Assembly (NCBI GenBank): GCA_028281845.1
Contig: JANQJD010000015.1
Coordinates: 1 to 64,000, forward strand
Reading direction: 5' to 3'
DNA length: 64,000 nt
Origin: Rhodospirillales bacterium
GTDB taxonomy: Bacteria; Pseudomonadota; Alphaproteobacteria; Rhodospirillales; Rhodospirillaceae
In this document: positions 63,563 to 64,000 of the stretch, piece by piece
How positions within the stretch are numbered: the first letter of the stretch is position 1
How the letters are laid out: each line of letters starts with the position of its first letter
The notes under the pieces: model-generated
Seen by the model: the letters and a program-made list of their open reading frames with translations, nothing else
What the model was told of the DNA's origin: nothing
Databases searched by the model: none
Translations under genes and position numbers: made by a program

Positions 63563-64000
63563 TTAGAGGTTGAAGTCCGCAGTATTCAGTCCTAGCTCGG
63601 AACACATGCGACGTACGATAGCCCGCTCGTTTTTGTCAAAATCACCATCAGATGCACCAATTGCACAGCAAACTCTAACGAGAAGTTGAGATTCTGGTTT
63701 GCCACGGAATTTGTGAATTGCCTGCATGACTTCGCCCGTTCCAATGGCCGAGTCGAATTCAAATTTTTCAACGTACTTTTGAAATAACTTAATCACATCG
63801 CTCTGGTTAAAAACTTTGAGCTGGTCTGAGGTTTTCAGATAGCCCATCATTTTTTGTTTTTCTTCAGAAGAGATATTCCCGTCGGCATAAGCGACCATGG
63901 CACAACCTGCTACCACAGCTTCAAGCAGGTCCTTCGATTTAAATCTCATAATCTCGGCACTAAGCGCGTCTCTGGCATCCGTAACATTCTTTCTCAGCCA
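63563..64000 (-). CDS. TerB-family protein, 5' end outside the window
   Basis: A cytosolic helical metal-binding protein of the TerB family. FKSKDLLEAVVAGCAMVAYADGNISSEEKQKMMGYL and AIGASDGDFDKNERAIVRRMCSELGL are the typical repeats with Asp/Glu metal ligands. The ATG at 63949 is internal: the frame continues upstream to base 64000 as WLRKNVTDARDALSAEI, which fits the family N-terminus, so the true start lies beyond the edge. Pairing with terC is usual. Confidence 0.9.
   Translation of the reverse strand, partial: WLRKNVTDARDALSAEIMRFKSKDLLEAVVAGCAMVAYADGNISSEEKQKMMGYLKTSDQLKVFNQSDVIKLFQKYVEKFEFDSAIGTGEVMQAIHKFRGKPESQLLVRVCCAIGASDGDFDKNERAIVRRMCSELGLNTADFNL

Overview
The window looks like chromosome from a sulfur-oxidising, CO2-fixing alphaproteobacterium with a reduced, tightly packed genome. 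The alphaproteobacterial signs are class I lysyl-tRNA synthetase, an alphaproteobacterial-type AddB, SerC and CoaBC, a 41-residue L36, and the divergent dciA/mutY pair. The metabolic signs are a dsr cluster of the oxidative (reverse) type and phosphoribulokinase. A reduced, storage-rich symbiont resembling the Rhodospirillales symbiont 'Candidatus Riegeria' would fit, but this is inference from gene content. No database search was possible. No mobile element, prophage, CRISPR array or rRNA gene was seen.

Layout. 0-11 kb: purB, folK, a family 5 uracil-DNA glycosylase, an alpha-glucan pair (small GH13 enzyme plus GlgE), serC-serA and pyrC. 11-27 kb: tRNA-Cys and tRNA-Asn, ybeY-corC, dciA/mutY, a CitE-like CoA-ester lyase, prk, tsaD, bamD, lysK, an SDR protein, tsaE, addB and a second GH13 enzyme. 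28-35 kb: biotin genes running bioF-H-C-D-A-B (minus strand), with cysK upstream. 35-44.5 kb: coaBC, ubiB, ubiE, rpmJ, nth, yggS, a ThiE-like gene, an outer-membrane barrel and thiC. 44.6-56 kb: dsrA-B-E-F-H-C-M-K-L-J-O-P on the minus strand. A possible 54-codon ORF precedes dsrA, and a TauD-like dioxygenase plus a 77-residue protein diverge from it. 57.7-64 kb: rph-rdgB, waaA-lpxK, a HAD phosphatase, terC and a terB cut by the window edge.

How it works together. DsrAB, DsrEFH, DsrC, DsrL and the DsrMKJOP membrane complex would oxidise stored or persulfide sulfur to sulfite. The energy would support the Calvin cycle (prk). GlgE and the two GH13 enzymes point to alpha-glucan storage built through maltose-1-phosphate. 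The complete biotin set and thiC point to vitamin supply.

The most unusual feature is structural. About twenty short, mostly perfect two-copy tandem duplications (7-27 bp) sit at gene edges throughout the window, alongside G/C homopolymers of 8-10 bases, two of them inside genes. Together they look like a replication-slippage signature that is reshaping start/stop junctions, leaders and terminators. Several genes also contain abrupt AT-rich codon patches. Coordinates were read by hand; similarity statements are recognition of family motifs, not search results.
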